From: Burkholderia sp. TSV86
Lineage (GTDB): Bacteria; Pseudomonadota; Gammaproteobacteria; Burkholderiales; Burkholderiaceae
Direction: 5' to 3'
DNA length: 64,000 bases
Assembly: GCF_001522865.1 (NCBI RefSeq)
Contig: NZ_LOWB01000098.1
Coordinates: forward strand, 1 to 64,000
Shown piece by piece: positions 1 to 9,703 of the stretch. The stretch's first letter is position 1. Each line of letters opens with the position of its first letter. Below the pieces are notes generated by a model, which was not told the DNA's origin, did not search any database, and saw only the letters and a program-made list of their open reading frames with translations. Position numbers and translations under genes: made by a program.

Positions 1-140
1 CGGTTGAGCGCGCCCATGTCCGAGAACGGGTGCAGGTGGTGTGCGGCGTCCAGCGCGCGGTATTCGGCGCTCGTGCGCGGCTGCGCGGCGCTCGCGTGCA
101 GCACTTGGAGATCGTCGATGTCGTCACTTCGATAGGTCAT
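1..140 (-). CDS. Class III aminotransferase, N-terminal fragment (putrescine/polyamine aminotransferase-like)
   Basis: Only the first 46 or so codons are inside the window; the gene runs off the left edge. The start is the ATG whose complement is at 138-140. The translation begins MTYRSDDIDDLQVL and reaches AHHLHPFSDMGALN, a stretch typical of the N-terminus of PLP-dependent omega-aminotransferases of the SpuC/YgjG-like group. It lies 35 bases after the stop of the PuuA-like gene on the same strand, matching the spuA-spuB-spuC order of Pseudomonas. I infer that it deaminates putrescine or a related polyamine to the aldehyde. The PLP lysine cannot be seen. Confidence 0.75.
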   Translation of the reverse strand, partial: MTYRSDDIDDLQVLHASAAQPRTSAEYRALDAAHHLHPFSDMGALN

Positions 141-175
141 TTTGCCCTCCTTGGTATGGCGTGCAAGCCGCACGC

Positions 176-1510
176 TCAAACGTGCAGCAACAGGTGCTTG
201 CGCTCCCATGAGCTGATCACGCGGAAAAATGCTTCGTATTCCGTTTCCTTCAACGCGAGATACGCCTTCACGAACTTCTCGCCGAGCATCTCGGCGAGCG
301 GCGTACAGGCGGCCATCAGCGTAAGCCCCTCCTCGAGATTGCGCGGCAGCTGGTATGGCAGGCTGTAGCCGTCGCTCGCGAGCGGCTCGGTCGGCTCAAG
401 CGCTTGGGTGACGCCGAGATAGCCAGCCGCGAGCGTGCCCGCGATCGCTAGATACGGATTGCAGTCGACGCCCGGAATCCGGTTCTCGATTCGTCTTGCG
501 GAAGGCGCCGCGTGCGGAATCCGGAAACCGACGGTGCGGTTGTCGTAGCCCCACTGCACGTTGATCGGCGCGGCCATGAAACGCGACAGCCGCCGGTACG
601 AATTGATGTACGGCGCGAAGATCGGCATCAGCGCGGGCGTGTACTTCTGCAGGCCGGCCAGATAACCGCGGAACATCGGCGTCATGTCGCCGTTCGCATC
701 GATGAAGAGGTTGCGGCCCGTTTCGACGTCGATGATGCTCTGATGAATATGCATCGCCGAGCCCGGCTCGCCTTCCATCGGCTTGGCCATGAACGTCGCA
801 TACATGTTGTGGCGCAGCGCCGCCTCGCGCACCGTGCGCTTGAACAGGAACACCTGGTCGGCGAGCGACAGCGCATCGCCGTGCAGGAAGTTGATCTCCA
901 TCTGCGCGGCGCCGACTTCGTGAATCAGCGTATCGATATCGAGGCCTTGCAGCTCGCAGTATTCGTAGATGTCCTCGAAAAGCGGATCGAACTCGTTGAC
1001 CGCCTCGATCGAATAGGATTGCCGCCCCGTCTCCGCACGCCCGGTGCGGCCAATGGGCGGCCGCAACGGCAAGTCCGGATCCTTGTTCATGTCGACCAGA
1101 TAGAACTCAAGCTCCGGCGCAACCACGGGCTTCCACCCTTTCTCCCGATACAAATCGAGCACGCGCCGCAATACGTAGCGCGGAGAGATCTGTACCGGCG
1201 AGCCGTCGAAATGCACGCAATCGTGAATCACCTGCGCGGTCGGATCGACCGCCCACGGAATCAGGCAGATCGTCGATGCGTCGGGCACGCATACCATGTC
1301 GGGATCGGTCACGCCGGTCAGCGTGCCGTCCTCCGGATAGTCGCCGGTGACGGTCTGCACCATCACGGCCTGCGGCAAGCGCATCGATTCGCCGGTTTCG
1401 AATTTGTTGCGCGGAATGATCTTGCCGCGCGCGATCCCCGCCATGTCGGGAATGATCGCTTCCACTTCGGTGATTCGGTGTTGCCTCAAAAAATCGTCGA
1501 TGTCTTGCAT
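176..1510 (-). CDS. puuA: Glutamine synthetase family protein, gamma-glutamylputrescine synthetase-like (PuuA/SpuB)
   Basis: A 444-residue member of the glutamine synthetase fold. Visible signatures are the EFYLVD segment of the catalytic domain, the SAMHIHQSI block that corresponds to the glutamate/ammonia binding motif, and the C-terminal RIENRIPG segment. The length is that of class I GS-like PuuA proteins, shorter than assimilatory GlnA. The family ligates glutamate to an amine, here most likely putrescine, using ATP in the cytoplasm. The start at MQDIDDFLRQH is preceded by a GAGAGG-type ribosome site; a longer frame upstream has no family similarity. It sits 31 bases after the PuuD-like gene and before the aminotransferase, so an operon for polyamine breakdown is likely. 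The substrate is inferred from context. Confidence 0.85.
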   Translation of the reverse strand: MQDIDDFLRQHRITEVEAIIPDMAGIARGKIIPRNKFETGESMRLPQAVMVQTVTGDYPEDGTLTGVTDPDMVCVPDASTICLIPWAVDPTAQVIHDCVHFDGSPVQISPRYVLRRVLDLYREKGWKPVVAPELEFYLVDMNKDPDLPLRPPIGRTGRAETGRQSYSIEAVNEFDPLFEDIYEYCELQGLDIDTLIHEVGAAQMEINFLHGDALSLADQVFLFKRTVREAALRHNMYATFMAKPMEGEPGSAMHIHQSIIDVETGRNLFIDANGDMTPMFRGYLAGLQKYTPALMPIFAPYINSYRRLSRFMAAPINVQWGYDNRTVGFRIPHAAPSARRIENRIPGVDCNPYLAIAGTLAAGYLGVTQALEPTEPLASDGYSLPYQLPRNLEEGLTLMAACTPLAEMLGEKFVKAYLALKETEYEAFFRVISSWERKHLLLHV

Positions 1511-1541
1511 ATCAGCCTCTCTTCGATAAGCTTCGACGGCG

Positions 1542-2342
1542 TTACGCGCCCATTGCACGCCCGGCGCGCTCGGCCGTCCTGCGCATTCGGGCGTGGCATG
1601 CCGCGCCGAACGCCGCAAAAATTTCCCTCGACAGCGCATGGTGCTCGAACCGCCACTCCGGATGCCACTGCACGCCCAACGCGAACGCGCGCGCATCGCG
1701 CACGCCGATCGCCTCGATCAGCCCATCGGGCGCGCGGGCTTCGACGGTCAAGCCATCGCCGAGCCGCTCGATTCCTTGCGCATGCAACGAGTTGACTTCG
1801 ACGCTGTCGGCGCCGCGCATCAATCGTTGCAGCAATCCGCCCGGCGCAAGCTGCACGGCATGCGCGGGACCGTACTGAACGTCGAGCGCCGCGTCCGCGT
1901 CCTCGCGGTGATCGGCATGCCCATCGATTCCATGCACCTGCTGATGCAGCGTTCCGCCGAACGCGACGTTCAACTCCTGCATGCCGCGGCAGATCGCGAG
2001 CACCGGCACGCCTGCGTCGATCGCCGCGCGCACGAGCGGCAGCGCCGTCGCGTCGCGCGCCGCATCATGCAGCGTGCCGGGCGCGCTCGCGGGCCCGCCA
2101 TAACGCGCGGGCTCGACATTCGAATAGCTGCCGGTCAACAACAAGCCGTCGACGAGCGCGAGCAGATCGTCGATGCGCTGCCGCTCGCCGAGCGCGGGCA
2201 GTACGATCGCGAGCGCGCGCGCACCGTCGACGAGCGCGGTCAGATACTTCTCTCCCACGACATGCGCGGGATGCACCCCCACCATCTTGCGGTCCGCGCA
2301 AATGCCCACCACCGGCCGTGCACGGCCAATCGATTCGTTCAT
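1542..2342 (-). CDS. puuD: Gamma-glutamyl-GABA hydrolase-like class I amidotransferase (PuuD/SpuA)
   Basis: A 266-residue class I glutamine amidotransferase-type hydrolase. The nucleophile elbow is in VLAICRGMQELN with its cysteine, and the His-Glu pair appears in GVQWHPEW near the C-terminus. The family cleaves gamma-glutamyl-GABA, releasing glutamate and GABA at the end of the gamma-glutamylated putrescine route. The ATG at 2342 was chosen because a strong GGAGGAA ribosome site lies a few bases upstream and the longer frame has unrelated Arg-rich sequence. It is the first gene of the unit, so the operon promoter should be in the long gap upstream. A related peptidase C26 specificity cannot be excluded. 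Confidence 0.85.
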   Translation of the reverse strand: MNESIGRARPVVGICADRKMVGVHPAHVVGEKYLTALVDGARALAIVLPALGERQRIDDLLALVDGLLLTGSYSNVEPARYGGPASAPGTLHDAARDATALPLVRAAIDAGVPVLAICRGMQELNVAFGGTLHQQVHGIDGHADHREDADAALDVQYGPAHAVQLAPGGLLQRLMRGADSVEVNSLHAQGIERLGDGLTVEARAPDGLIEAIGVRDARAFALGVQWHPEWRFEHHALSREIFAAFGAACHARMRRTAERAGRAMGA

Positions 2343-3153
2343 TGCATTTCCTCCGATTCGGGTTGGCGGCGAAATAGGTGTGCGTGCGACGCGCGCAACC
2401 GGGGCGGTGCGCGTCGCACGCGGTGGAAAACGCAAACGGTGCCGCAAGCCGGCGGATGCATGCGCCGGCTTGTTCGATGCTGGCAGCCGGGACTACGCAG
2501 CATTGATGCCACTGGCTCGCCGGCGGCCGCGCGGCATTCACGCGTCGCGCGAGGCAAAACGCACGCAGTTGCGCCGCATGCGCGACGGCACATCGCCCGC
2601 GCCGAACGGCAACGACGAATCGATGACCGGCAACAAGAGGCGCTAAGGCAACAACGACGCAATACCGTCGTCGTGAACAGCCATGTAGGCGCGCGCGGCA
2701 ACCGCGTTATGACGGCGCACCGAGCGCCGGGACAAGGGGGCGAGACTAGGCAGGCTTGGGCTGGCGAGATGCTTGCCGCAGCCGTTGTCGGCGGAATCGA
2801 CGGCATGCGGCCAACCCGCGCGCCAACTTCGACCCCGTCCGGCCAAGGAGCGTTGGACTCTCACGATCACACTCGACTGACTGTTTAAAGTATTGAACGT
2901 GGCAAAACGATGCGCAAAACGATGCACGCCGCCGCCCGGCTTGCCGGCACATCGCCGCGAACGTCGCAGTAGAGGGTTTTCGCAGTGCGGCAGCGTGAAA
3001 ATACTGCCGAAGTTGATATGACGGCTGGCTGACAATCAGCTTATCGTATCTAAAGGCGCCGTCAATTCTGTTTAATCCGATTTAACATAGGGTTTACCCT
3101 TATAAACGGCTTATCGCCGGTATCCGATCACGGCCCCGCGATGCCGCGGCCGC
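2343..3153. other. Gap between hutG and the polyamine operon
   Basis: About 810 bases without a supported gene. Reading frames here are GC-driven and have no recognisable protein content. The segment 3030-3120 is clearly richer in A and T than its surroundings and holds a small AGGGT/ACCCT palindrome near 3089-3099. The promoter of the puuD-puuA unit must lie somewhere in the gap, but I could not fix a convincing -35/-10 pair. I also see no clear terminator for the hut operon. Confidence 0.5.
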
Positions 3154-3957
3154 TCAGCGATGTTCGAGCGCGGCCGTCACCAGCGCGCGCAGCAGCGGCG
3201 CGATGCGCTGCGCCTTCGCGTCGTCGTAAGCATAGGGCCGCGTCTCTTCCATGTAAGTCGCCTGCACGAGTTCAAGCTGCACGGCCTGCACACCGCTCTC
3301 AGGCGAGCCGTACTGGCGTGTGATGTAGCCGCCCTTGAAACGGCCATTCGCAACCGCCGTGTAGCCGCCGTGCCGTTCGACCAGCCCGGCGAGCGTATCC
3401 GCGAGCCCCGGCGCCGCGCTCGCACCGCCCGCCGTGCCGAAGTTGAAGTCCGGCAAGCGGCCGTCGAAAAAGCGTGGCACGCGCCCGCGGATCGAATGCG
3501 CCTCCCACAGCAGCGCGCGGCCATGTTCGCGTTTGATTCGCTGCAACTCGCCGGCGAGCGCCTCGTGATATGGCACCCAGTACTGCTCGCGACGCCGCGC
3601 GATCTCGGCGGCATCCGGCTCGGCGCCATCCCGATAGAGGGGCGCCTTGTCGAACGTGTCAATGGGCACGAGGCCCGTCGTGTCCTGGCCCGGATAGAGA
3701 TTCGCGTCGTCGGGCGGACGATTCAGATCGACGACATAGCGCGCGTGCGACGGCACGAGCACCGATGCGCCGAGCGTCTTCGCAAAGCCATACAGGCGTT
3801 CGAGATGCCAGTCGCAATCGTCGACGTATTGGGCGACGGGCGTCATCGTCACGGCGATGTCGCGCGGGATATGGGTGCCGGCGTGCGGGATCGACACCAG
3901 CAGCGGCAACGTGCCGCGATGCAGCGTGAAGATCGGCGGATGCGATGCAATGCTCAT
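3154..3957 (-). CDS. hutG: N-formylglutamate deformylase HutG
   Basis: 267 residues, normal for the HutG/FGase family, which hydrolyses N-formyl-L-glutamate to glutamate and formate, the last step of the five-step histidine route. The N-terminal SIPHAGTHIP and the central WEAHSIRGRVPRFFDG and FNFGTAGG blocks are hallmarks of the family and carry likely metal ligands. It is the last gene of the hut operon, starting 42 bases after hutF stops. Presence together with HutF, and absence of a HutE/HutG-type formiminoglutamase, shows that formiminoglutamate is deaminated first and deformylated second. Confidence 0.95.
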   Translation of the reverse strand: MSIASHPPIFTLHRGTLPLLVSIPHAGTHIPRDIAVTMTPVAQYVDDCDWHLERLYGFAKTLGASVLVPSHARYVVDLNRPPDDANLYPGQDTTGLVPIDTFDKAPLYRDGAEPDAAEIARRREQYWVPYHEALAGELQRIKREHGRALLWEAHSIRGRVPRFFDGRLPDFNFGTAGGASAAPGLADTLAGLVERHGGYTAVANGRFKGGYITRQYGSPESGVQAVQLELVQATYMEETRPYAYDDAKAQRIAPLLRALVTAALEHR

Positions 3958-3999
3958 GATGGTTGGTCTCGTGATTCGTTCCAGTGCGCAGCCACCTGC

Positions 4000-5382
4000 T
4001 CAGCGCAGCAATTGCGCGAGCGCCGCGCGATAACCGGCGTAGGCGACCGCTTCGTCGCGATGCCGGCGCTCGCGCACGAGCGCGTGGCCGCCGACATAGA
4101 CATCGCGCACCGGCGTCTGGCCATGCTCGGCGAACACCACGCCCGACAGCCACGCATCGCTGCCGCGCTCGATCAGCGCCGGATGCTCGGGATCGAGCAC
4201 GATCCAATCGGCGCGGCAACCGGCCGCGAGCGCACCGAGCGGCCGCCCGCTCGCGCGCGCGCCGCCCGCGAGCGAGGCCGCATACAAACGGTCCGCCACG
4301 TGAGTATGCGCCGAATCCGCGAGCACGTTGCGCTCGCGCCGCACGAGACGCTGCCCGTATTCGAGAAGCCGCAGCTCGGCGCGCCAGTCGACCGTGACAT
4401 GGCTGTCCGAGCCGATGCCGATCGCGCCTCGCGCGGCGAGATAGTCAGCGCCTGGAAACACGCCGTCGCCGAGATTGGCCTCGGTCGTCGGGCAAAGCCC
4501 GGCAACCGCGCCGCTCGCGGCGAGCGCTACCGTCTCCGATGCGTCGACGTGCGTCGCATGGACGAGACACCAGCGTGCGTTCACATCGAAGCGCTCAAGC
4601 AGCCATTGCACCGGCCGCGCGCCGTATGCGCCAAGGCAATCGTCGACCTCGGCCGTCTGCTCGGCGATATGGATGTGGACCGGCGCATCGGGCGCGATCC
4701 CGTCGAGCAACGCGCGCAGCCCGCGCTCGGACACCGCGCGCAGCGAATGCGGCGCGATCCCGTAACGCAGTGCGCCGTGCTCCGGCTGCTCGGCGCGCAA
4801 TGCGCCGACGAGTTCGAGCAGCGCCTCGGGCGTGTTGATGAAACGGCGCTGATCGTCGCGCGGCGCACGTTCGCCGAAACCGCTGTACTGATACGCGACG
4901 GGCAGCATGGTGATGCCGATGCCGGCCTCGCGCGCCGCGCCGATCACGCGGGACGCCAGCTCGGCTGGCCGCGGATAGCACGAGCCGTCGGGCGCGTGAT
5001 GAACGTAATGAAATTCGCACACCGACGTATAGCCGCTCTTCAACATCTCGACATACAGCCAGCGCGCAATGGCCGCGAGCATGTCAGGCGTGATTTTCAG
5101 GGCGAAACGGTACATCAGGTCGCGCCAGCTCCAGAACGTGTCGGACGCATTCGCACGATATTCGGCAAGGCCGGCCATCGCGCGCTGGAACGCGTGCGAA
5201 TGCAGGTTCGGCATCCCCGGCAACACGGGCCCCGCCGCGCGCTCGACGAGCGCCGGCGCATCCACGTCCGCTCGCACGTCAAGCAGCGCGCCCGCCGCGT
5301 CCCAGCGCAGCAGCACGTTACGCCGCCAGCCGCCGGGCAGATATGCATGCTCGGCAAACAGCATTGAATCGGTCATCGTCAT
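4000..5382 (-). CDS. hutF: Formimidoylglutamate deiminase HutF
   Basis: A 460-residue amidohydrolase. The N-terminal metal-binding segment reads GMPNLHSHAFQRAMAG, and the C-terminal GIGSDSHVTVDWRAELRLL contains the aspartate and histidine typical of the superfamily and the HutF-specific R-E-L tract. It converts N-formimidoyl-glutamate to N-formylglutamate plus ammonia. It is 13 bases after hutI and 42 bases before hutG in the same orientation. A second methionine two codons in (5376) is an equally possible start; ribosome-site evidence is weak for both. Confidence 0.95.
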   Translation of the reverse strand: MTMTDSMLFAEHAYLPGGWRRNVLLRWDAAGALLDVRADVDAPALVERAAGPVLPGMPNLHSHAFQRAMAGLAEYRANASDTFWSWRDLMYRFALKITPDMLAAIARWLYVEMLKSGYTSVCEFHYVHHAPDGSCYPRPAELASRVIGAAREAGIGITMLPVAYQYSGFGERAPRDDQRRFINTPEALLELVGALRAEQPEHGALRYGIAPHSLRAVSERGLRALLDGIAPDAPVHIHIAEQTAEVDDCLGAYGARPVQWLLERFDVNARWCLVHATHVDASETVALAASGAVAGLCPTTEANLGDGVFPGADYLAARGAIGIGSDSHVTVDWRAELRLLEYGQRLVRRERNVLADSAHTHVADRLYAASLAGGARASGRPLGALAAGCRADWIVLDPEHPALIERGSDAWLSGVVFAEHGQTPVRDVYVGGHALVRERRHRDEAVAYAGYRAALAQLLR

Positions 5383-5395
5383 GCCTGCTGTGTCT

Positions 5396-6622
5396 TTATC
5401 GAATGCAGGGCGCTTCGAACACTGTCGAGCCGCCCTTCACGACCCGCGCGCATAGCGGCCGGCCGAACCAATAGGCAAGCTCCGCGAGCGTGCCGACCGA
5501 CCACACCGCAAAATCGGCCTGCCGCCCCGGTGCAAGCGCGCCGTGCCGGCCGCTCGCGCCGAGCGCCGCGGCCGCATGGCGCGTGACGCCGAGCAGCACT
5601 TCCGGCACCGTCAGCTTGAAAAGCGTGCAGCCCATGTTCATTGTCAGCAGCAGCGAAGTCAGCGGCGACGTGCCCGGATTGTGATCGGTCGCCAGCGCGA
5701 TCGGCACGCGATAGCGGCGCAGCAAATCGATCGGCGGCAATTGAGTCTCGCGAATGAAGTAATACGCGCCCGGCAGCAGCACGGCGACGGTGCCGGCCTC
5801 GCGCATCGCGGCCACGCCGGCTTCGTCCAGATATTCGAGATGATCGGCGGACAACGCGCGATGGCGTGCGGCAAGCACCGCGCCGCCGCCGTTCGACAAT
5901 TGCTCCGCATGCATCTTGACGGGCAGCCCGCGATGCGCGGCTGCATCGAACACGCGCTCGCTCTGCGCGAGCGTGAAGCCGATCCGCTCGCAGAATACGT
6001 CGACCGCATCGACGAGCCCTTCGTCGGCAAGCGCGGGCAACATCCGTTCGCATACCTCATCGATATACGCATCCGCGCGGCCCGCGTATTCGGGCGGCAG
6101 CGCGTGCGCGCCGAGAAACGTCGTGTGGACGCTCACCGGAAAACGTTCGCCGAGCCGCCGCGCGACGCGCAGCGTCCGGCGCTCGGCGTCGAGTGCGAGC
6201 CCGTAGCCCGATTTGATCTCGATGGCCGTCACCCCCTGCGCGAGCATCGGCTGCAGGCGCCCGGCCGCCTGCTCGAACAGTTCGGCCTCGGTCGCCTCGC
6301 GCGTCGCGCGCACCGTCGACACGATTCCGCCGCCCTGCCGCGCGATCTCCTCATAGCTCACGCCGGCAAGGCGCTGCGCGAATTCGTCCGCGCGCTGGCC
6401 GCCGTAGACGAGATGCGTATGGCAATCGACGAGGCCCGGCGTCACCCATGCGCCGCGCAAGTCCTCGCGCGGCCAGCCAGTGTAGTCGCGCGGCAAGCGC
6501 TCGAGCGGCCCGAGCCACGCGATCGCGCCGTCGTCGTCCACCGCGATCGCGGCACCGGCAAGCGTGTCGTCGGGATCGCCGTGCGCGCACAGATTCAAGT
6601 TATGCCAAACAGTCCGTTTCAT
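5396..6622 (-). CDS. hutI: Imidazolonepropionase HutI
   Basis: 408 residues, standard for HutI. The first metal motif is [10 protein letters not shown] and the distal one [11 protein letters not shown], both diagnostic of imidazolonepropionase; EIKSGYG and KMHAEQLS, also conserved, lie between. It opens the imidazolone ring to give formiminoglutamate. I chose MKRTVWHN because it follows a GAGCGG ribosome site. An alternative ATG six codons upstream (6640) would overlap the end of hutD by 14 bases, so translational coupling is possible either way. Confidence 0.95.
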   Translation of the reverse strand: MKRTVWHNLNLCAHGDPDDTLAGAAIAVDDDGAIAWLGPLERLPRDYTGWPREDLRGAWVTPGLVDCHTHLVYGGQRADEFAQRLAGVSYEEIARQGGGIVSTVRATREATEAELFEQAAGRLQPMLAQGVTAIEIKSGYGLALDAERRTLRVARRLGERFPVSVHTTFLGAHALPPEYAGRADAYIDEVCERMLPALADEGLVDAVDVFCERIGFTLAQSERVFDAAAHRGLPVKMHAEQLSNGGGAVLAARHRALSADHLEYLDEAGVAAMREAGTVAVLLPGAYYFIRETQLPPIDLLRRYRVPIALATDHNPGTSPLTSLLLTMNMGCTLFKLTVPEVLLGVTRHAAAALGASGRHGALAPGRQADFAVWSVGTLAELAYWFGRPLCARVVKGGSTVFEAPCIR

Positions 6623-6626
6623 CCGC

Positions 6627-7274
6627 TCATGCCTCGTCATCCAGAAGCGTCACGCCGGCCGCGAGCAGCACGCCGTCGCCGCCTATCGCGCAGCGCAGCT
6701 CGCCGCCCGGCGGATCGTCGATGCGCAGCGTATCGAAAGGGCTCAGCACGGCAGGGGCCGCCTCGCCAACAGCGATGCTCGGCGCGCCCAGCACGCAGAA
6801 CAGCAGCACCACGTCCGCGCGCAACGCATACGACGCACCGCTGCGCCAGACCTCGACGCTGCCGCGCGCGGCGTCACGGCGCGTCATCAGATTGAAATCG
6901 CGCGTCGGGCCGCCGTGCAGTTCGGCCGCAATCGCGAGTTCGCCCGCGAAATCGGCGCGCTCGAGCGGCGAGCGCAGCACATGCCGCACACCGCCGGCGC
7001 CCACGAGCGTCATGCCCGCGCCGCTCAGCAGCACGAGCGTGCGATCGACGCCGTCGAAACGCGAGAACGGCCCCGGCCGGCCGACATCGGCAACGCTCAC
7101 GCGCCAGACAAATGCATCGGGCACTCCGTTCGCCGGGCGCACCTGCGAAGCAGTGCGCCGCGTCAAGCCCGCCGCGATCTCGCGCGTCACGCCGCCGCCG
7201 TTCCTCCACGCAGACGCGACAAGCGTATCCGCGCCAATCAGCGCCGTTTTCATCGTTGCCGACGGCATGGCCAT
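6627..7274 (-). CDS. hutD: HutD family protein
   Basis: A 215-residue HutD protein, a cupin-like family found inside hut operons. Known work in Pseudomonas suggests that HutD tunes hut expression, perhaps by binding urocanate, but no enzyme activity is established. The visible family features are [12 protein letters not shown] near the N-terminus, [22 protein letters not shown], and the Gly-rich [10 protein letters not shown]. It directly abuts the hutU stop. ATG codons at 7274, 7268 and 7253 are all possible; the third one ([10 protein letters not shown]) fits family starts best, so the N-terminus is uncertain by seven residues. Confidence 0.88.
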   Translation of the reverse strand: MAMPSATMKTALIGADTLVASAWRNGGGVTREIAAGLTRRTASQVRPANGVPDAFVWRVSVADVGRPGPFSRFDGVDRTLVLLSGAGMTLVGAGGVRHVLRSPLERADFAGELAIAAELHGGPTRDFNLMTRRDAARGSVEVWRSGASYALRADVVLLFCVLGAPSIAVGEAAPAVLSPFDTLRIDDPPGGELRCAIGGDGVLLAAGVTLLDDEA

Positions 7275-8963
7275 TCAGCGCCCGAGCATCGGCAGCTTGA
7301 GCCTGGCTTCCTTCGCGGTGCGCTGCGCCAGCTCGTAGCCGGCATCCGCGTGACGCATCACGCCCGTTGCCGGATCGTTGAACAGCACACGCTCGATGCG
7401 GCGGGCCGCCGCGTCGGTGCCGTCGCAGACGATCACGACGCCCGCATGCTGAGAGAATCCCATCCCGACGCCGCCGCCATGATGCAGCGACACCCACGTC
7501 GCGCCGCCCGCGGTGTTCAGCAGCGCATTCAGCAGCGGCCAGTCGCTGACGGCATCCGAGCCGTCCTTCATCGCTTCGGTTTCCCGGTTCGGGCTCGCAA
7601 CCGAGCCGGTATCAAGATGATCGCGGCCGATCACGACAGGCGCCTTCAGCTCGCCCGACTTCACCATCTCGTTGAACGCGAGGCCGATCCGGTAACGATC
7701 CTTTACCCCGATCCAGCATATCCGCGCGGGCAGCCCCTGGAACGCGATCCGCTCGCGCGCCATGTCGAGCCAGTTGTGCAGGTGCGCATCGTCGGGGATC
7801 AACTCCTTGACCTTCGCATCGGTCTTGTAGATATCCTCGGGATCGCCCGACAGCGCGACCCAACGGAAAGGCCCCTTGCCCTCGCAAAAGAGCGGCCGGA
7901 TATACGCAGGCACGAAGCCGGGGAAATCGAACGCGTTCTCGACGCCCATCTCCAGGGCCATTTGACGGATGTTGTTGCCATAATCGAGCGTCGCCGCGCC
8001 GCGCTGCTGCAACGTCAGCATCGCGCGCACCTGCGCCGCCATCGAATGCTTGGCCGGCGTGACGATGCTCTTCGGATCGACCTTCTGCGCATCGCGCCAT
8101 TGCTCGACACTCCAGCCTTGCGGCAAATAGCCGTTGACCGGATCGTGCGCGCTCGTCTGGTCCGTCACGCAATCGGGCGTGATGCCGCGCGCGACGCATT
8201 CGGCAAACACATCGGCCGCGTTGCCCACGAGTCCCACCGACACCGGCTTGCCCGCGCGCTTGGCCTCGTCGACAAGCGCGAGCGCCTCGTCGAGCGTCTT
8301 CGCCTTCTTGTCGACATAGCGGGTCTTCAAACGGAAATCGATCCGCGATTCGTCGCATTCGACCGCGATCATCGAGAAGCCCGCCATCGTCGCCGCGAGC
8401 GGCTGCGCGCCGCCCATCCCGCCGAGACCGCCCGTCAAAATCCAGCGGCCGGACGGATCGCCGTTGAAATGCTGGTTCGCGACCGCGAAGAACGTCTCAT
8501 ACGTGCCTTGCACGATCCCCTGGCTGCCGATGTAGATCCAGCTTCCCGCCGTCATCTGGCCATACATCATCAGGCCCTTGCGGTCGAGTTCGTTGAAGTG
8601 GTCCCAGTTCGCCCAGTGCGGCACGAGATTCGAGTTGGCGATCAGCACGCGCGGCGCGTCCGCGTGCGTGCGGAACACGCCGACCGGCTTGCCCGACTGC
8701 ACGAGCAGCGTCTCGTCGTCGCCCAAATCCTTCAGCGACGCGAGAATCTGATCGAAGCAATCCCAGTTGCGCGCGGCGCGGCCGATACCGCCGTACACCA
8801 CGAGCGCATGCGGATGCTCGGCGACTTGCGCGTCGAGATTGTTCTGAATCATCCGGTACGCGGCTTCGGTCAGCCAGCTCTTGCAGGTTTTCTCGGCACC
8901 GCGCGGTGCGCGGATGACGCGGGTCGGATCGAGACGCGGATCGATGTGTTTCGGATGGTTCAT
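7275..8963 (-). CDS. hutU: Urocanate hydratase HutU
   Basis: 562 residues, matching the roughly 560-residue urocanase family. Recognisable blocks include the glycine-rich [13 protein letters not shown] that holds the NAD+ cofactor, [15 protein letters not shown], and the C-terminal [15 protein letters not shown]. It hydrates urocanate to imidazolonepropionate in the cytoplasm. The start [15 protein letters not shown] is the usual family N-terminus. It follows hutC by 40 bases and touches hutD, so the operon is tightly packed. Confidence 0.97.
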   Translation of the reverse strand: MNHPKHIDPRLDPTRVIRAPRGAEKTCKSWLTEAAYRMIQNNLDAQVAEHPHALVVYGGIGRAARNWDCFDQILASLKDLGDDETLLVQSGKPVGVFRTHADAPRVLIANSNLVPHWANWDHFNELDRKGLMMYGQMTAGSWIYIGSQGIVQGTYETFFAVANQHFNGDPSGRWILTGGLGGMGGAQPLAATMAGFSMIAVECDESRIDFRLKTRYVDKKAKTLDEALALVDEAKRAGKPVSVGLVGNAADVFAECVARGITPDCVTDQTSAHDPVNGYLPQGWSVEQWRDAQKVDPKSIVTPAKHSMAAQVRAMLTLQQRGAATLDYGNNIRQMALEMGVENAFDFPGFVPAYIRPLFCEGKGPFRWVALSGDPEDIYKTDAKVKELIPDDAHLHNWLDMARERIAFQGLPARICWIGVKDRYRIGLAFNEMVKSGELKAPVVIGRDHLDTGSVASPNRETEAMKDGSDAVSDWPLLNALLNTAGGATWVSLHHGGGVGMGFSQHAGVVIVCDGTDAAARRIERVLFNDPATGVMRHADAGYELAQRTAKEARLKLPMLGR

Positions 8964-9003
8964 GACGACGGCTCCGACAGAGGAAACGGGTAATCGTTAG
9001 GAT

Positions 9004-9699
9004 TTAGAAATGACCGGTGAAGCGATAGCGGCTGCCCGGATGCCACAGATTCACGATCGACGCGACGACGCCTTGCGACCAAGTGCGCCGGTGCAGCACG
9101 AGACAGGGCTCGGCCTCGCCCATCGCAAGCAGATCGCGCATCGCACACTCGGGCGCCGCGGCCTCGATCCGGTATTCGACGCGCTGCAGCGGCGCGACGC
9201 GCATCAGGTATTGATTCGGCGTGATCGTCGAGAAATCCTGCGCGACGTAATCGGCGGCGACCACGGGATTGACCCAGCGCTCCTCGAACTGCACCGGCTC
9301 GTCGTTCTCGTAATGCAGCATCGTCGAGCGGAAGATCGTCGCGTGCAACAGCACCTGCATCTCCTCGGCGAGCGCGTCGTCGGCTCTCATCGTGACGAGA
9401 TCGAGCACGCGCGCATGATGCCGGTGACCGCGCGCGGCGATCTCATCGGAGATGCTGCGGATCGCCACGAGCGTCGATTCATACTTGGGCCGCGCAACGA
9501 ACGTGCCCGCGCCTTGCACGCGCGTGAGCACCTGCTCGGCCGTCAGTTCGCGCAGCGCGCGGTTGACCGTCATCCGGGCAACCTTGAATTCGCGCGCAAG
9601 CTCATTCTCGGACGGCACTTGATCGCCTTCCGCCCATTGACCGGCGTGAATGCGCTCGAGGATGAAGTCCTTGATCTCCTGATACGCGGGCGTGCTCAT
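9004..9699 (-). CDS. hutC: Histidine utilization repressor HutC (GntR family)
   Basis: 231 residues. Residues 1-70 are a GntR winged helix-turn-helix (ENELAREFKVARMTVNRAL followed by the G-A-G-T-F turn); the rest is a UTRA ligand domain. In characterised systems HutC represses hut genes and is released by urocanate. It lies four bases after hutH and before hutU, so it is transcribed with its target genes. Three copies of the HutC-subfamily operator core GTCTATAC lie in front of hutH, which gives direct sequence support for autoregulation of this operon. Confidence 0.95.
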   Translation of the reverse strand: MSTPAYQEIKDFILERIHAGQWAEGDQVPSENELAREFKVARMTVNRALRELTAEQVLTRVQGAGTFVARPKYESTLVAIRSISDEIAARGHRHHARVLDLVTMRADDALAEEMQVLLHATIFRSTMLHYENDEPVQFEERWVNPVVAADYVAQDFSTITPNQYLMRVAPLQRVEYRIEAAAPECAMRDLLAMGEAEPCLVLHRRTWSQGVVASIVNLWHPGSRYRFTGHF

Positions 9700-9703
9700 C
9701 GCG

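Noticed and set aside
2339..3035. Several overlapping minus-strand frames upstream of puuD
   Set aside because: No ribosome sites and Arg/Cys-rich translations; better seen as a regulatory gap.
3160..5367. Plus-strand open frame of 735 codons opposite hutG and hutF
   Set aside because: Same reason: full overlap with two recognised enzymes on the other strand.
6564..8993. Plus-strand open frame of 809 codons opposite hutU and hutD
   Set aside because: Antisense shadow of hut genes; composition is extreme in Arg and His and there are no domains.
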